This document shows positions 63,165 through 64,000 of a stretch of 64,000 nt of DNA, piece after piece. Below the pieces are notes generated by a model that searched no databases, was not told the origin of the DNA, and saw only the letters and a list, made by a program, of their open reading frames with translations. Source of the stretch: Caballeronia catudaia. Its GTDB lineage: Bacteria; Pseudomonadota; Gammaproteobacteria; Burkholderiales; Burkholderiaceae. The translations under genes were made by a program, and so were the position numbers. The DNA is taken from positions 1 through 64,000 of the forward strand of contig NZ_FCOF02000004.1 of the NCBI RefSeq assembly GCF_001544755.2. The letters run 5' to 3'. The first letter of the stretch is position 1; every line of letters starts with the position of its first letter.

Positions 63165-64000
63165 TTAAATAATGGAGTATTCGAGACGCAAGGCATTGAC
63201 CACTGCATCAACGCTTATTTTGTCCATCAGATACTCCGGCTTCTTCGGATACTCAAACCCCAAGTTCAGGTACATGCCCCCCTCTCTCTCCGATACGGCA
63301 AGAACACCTCTCTCTTTCGACACAGGCCCCCATCGCAAGGGATTGGTAGGGCCGTGCAAACTGATCATCGGGGTGTCCAGCATCGCGGATAGATGCATGA
63401 TTCCGGTGTTCACGCAGACTACGCAAGCCGCACGATTTATAATCTCTGCAATCCCCAGGAAACCGAACTTCGCCGCGGCATTGATCACCTGCCCACCGCC
63501 AATCTGCCTTCGCAAGTCCTCGGCGCGATCAGAGTCACCGGGGCCACCGGTGATCACAACCGTATAACCCTTCTCAATGAGTGTCCCAGCGAGGTTGCAC
63601 CAATAATTGAGCGGCCATTCCCGCATGGCACTGTTGGTACCCGACGCCCACGGATGAAAGACGACATACCTTTCGCTCGCAATACGCGGTGCCTCCGCTG
63701 CCTGAACGTCATTGGTGATCCGTGGAGATTCTCGCGACTCAACCCCCAACGGGCGCAACAGTTTCCTGAAATTGTCAACTTCATGCACATTACTATCGTG
63801 CTCGACACAAGCATCATAGGCATAGTGACGAAATTGCGAACGCGTCTTGAACCCGATCGTAAATTTCGACCTCGTGAGCGCAGCCAATATTGCCGATATT
63901 CTGGGCCATTGAGAGGTATCGATCAGGATGTCGACCTCGAACTCCCTCACCCGTCGAATCGCCATGAAGGGGTTCGTCACTGGAACGATGACAATTCTAT
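63165..64000 (-). CDS. Glycosyltransferase family 9 (heptosyltransferase-like), cut by window edge
   Basis: At least 278 residues are present and the frame is open to base 64000, so the N-terminus is missing. ASGTNSAMREWPLNYWCNLA, GYTVVITGGPGDSDRAEDLR, VVCVNTGIMHLSAMLDTPMI and SLHGPTNPLRWGP match the donor-binding half of heptosyltransferases (PF01075). It would add heptose from an ADP-heptose donor to the lipid or polysaccharide acceptor. It ends 21 bases before gmhA and is cotranscribed with it and hldE. Confidence 0.85.
   Translation of the reverse strand, partial: RIVIVPVTNPFMAIRRVREFEVDILIDTSQWPRISAILAALTRSKFTIGFKTRSQFRHYAYDACVEHDSNVHEVDNFRKLLRPLGVESRESPRITNDVQAAEAPRIASERYVVFHPWASGTNSAMREWPLNYWCNLAGTLIEKGYTVVITGGPGDSDRAEDLRRQIGGGQVINAAAKFGFLGIAEIINRAACVVCVNTGIMHLSAMLDTPMISLHGPTNPLRWGPVSKERGVLAVSEREGGMYLNLGFEYPKKPEYLMDKISVDAVVNALRLEYSII

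Overview
The window is GC-rich DNA from a betaproteobacterium. The likely source is the Burkholderiaceae (Paraburkholderia/Caballeronia-like). Supporting points are the overall gene style, flhD-flhC beside a family-B DNA polymerase II, benzoate-type aromatic monooxygenases, and dense gene packing with strong GGAG-type ribosome sites. The genus is inferred; no rRNA or tRNA gene is present to confirm it. I see no insertion sequence, CRISPR array, tRNA or rRNA.

Layout. (1) 0-1.2 kb: the tail of a truncated gene with a Cys-containing C-terminus, a small partner ORF, and a 54-residue Oxidored-like protein beside a start-less coding remnant. (2) 1.3-16.9 kb: metabolic genes, mostly single-gene units. 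They include a penicillin-acylase-type lipoprotein, an M20 peptidase, an Ldh-family dehydrogenase with a palindromic operator, an epimerase, RidA, a secreted phosphoesterase, TauE/SafE, an amylo-alpha-1,6-glucosidase-type enzyme, pobA, and an aldo/keto reductase divergent from an AraC regulator. (3) 17.1-20.8 kb: an envelope/stress-type block with a secreted repeat protein, a 46-aa lipoprotein, an ECF sigma factor with its anti-sigma, two tiny His/Tyr-rich exported proteins, and an Rrf2 regulator with three cysteines. (4) 21-33 kb: selD, a CDF transporter, a large MscS channel, a nucleoside-permease-like lipoprotein, flhDC with a long AT-rich regulatory region, polB, a broken outer-membrane protein gene and small lipoproteins. 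(5) 33-46 kb: a glycosyltransferase, nhaR-like and terC genes with paired palindromes, a degenerate subtilase-like protein, a Na+/H+ antiporter, a GH15 remnant abutting dhaL-dhaK, a mobA-type hydroxybenzoate monooxygenase with its MarR partner, and a periplasmic binding protein.

(6) 46.2-64 kb: an exopolysaccharide/surface-polysaccharide locus built from two converging halves. The plus-strand half is a Wzc-type autokinase, a Wzy-like polymerase and a beta-helix protein. The minus-strand half is an initiating sugar-phosphate transferase, a second Wzc paralogue, two GT4 transferases, a Wzx flippase and a zinc-ribbon-like protein. Upstream on the minus strand come a heptose module (GT9 transferase, gmhA and an hldE whose nucleotidyltransferase half looks inactivated and shortened) and a long, structured gene-poor stretch. 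Together these genes would start a lipid-linked sugar repeat, extend it, flip it, polymerise it and export it, with heptose metabolism alongside.

The most noteworthy items are the degenerate hldE, the duplicated wzc in opposed half-clusters, the TTCGG-N5-CCGAA sites flanking nhaR, the GTAAC box array ahead of flhDC, the subtilase-like protein lacking catalytic His and Ser, the GH15 stub before dhaL, and several genes below 60 codons that are easily missed.
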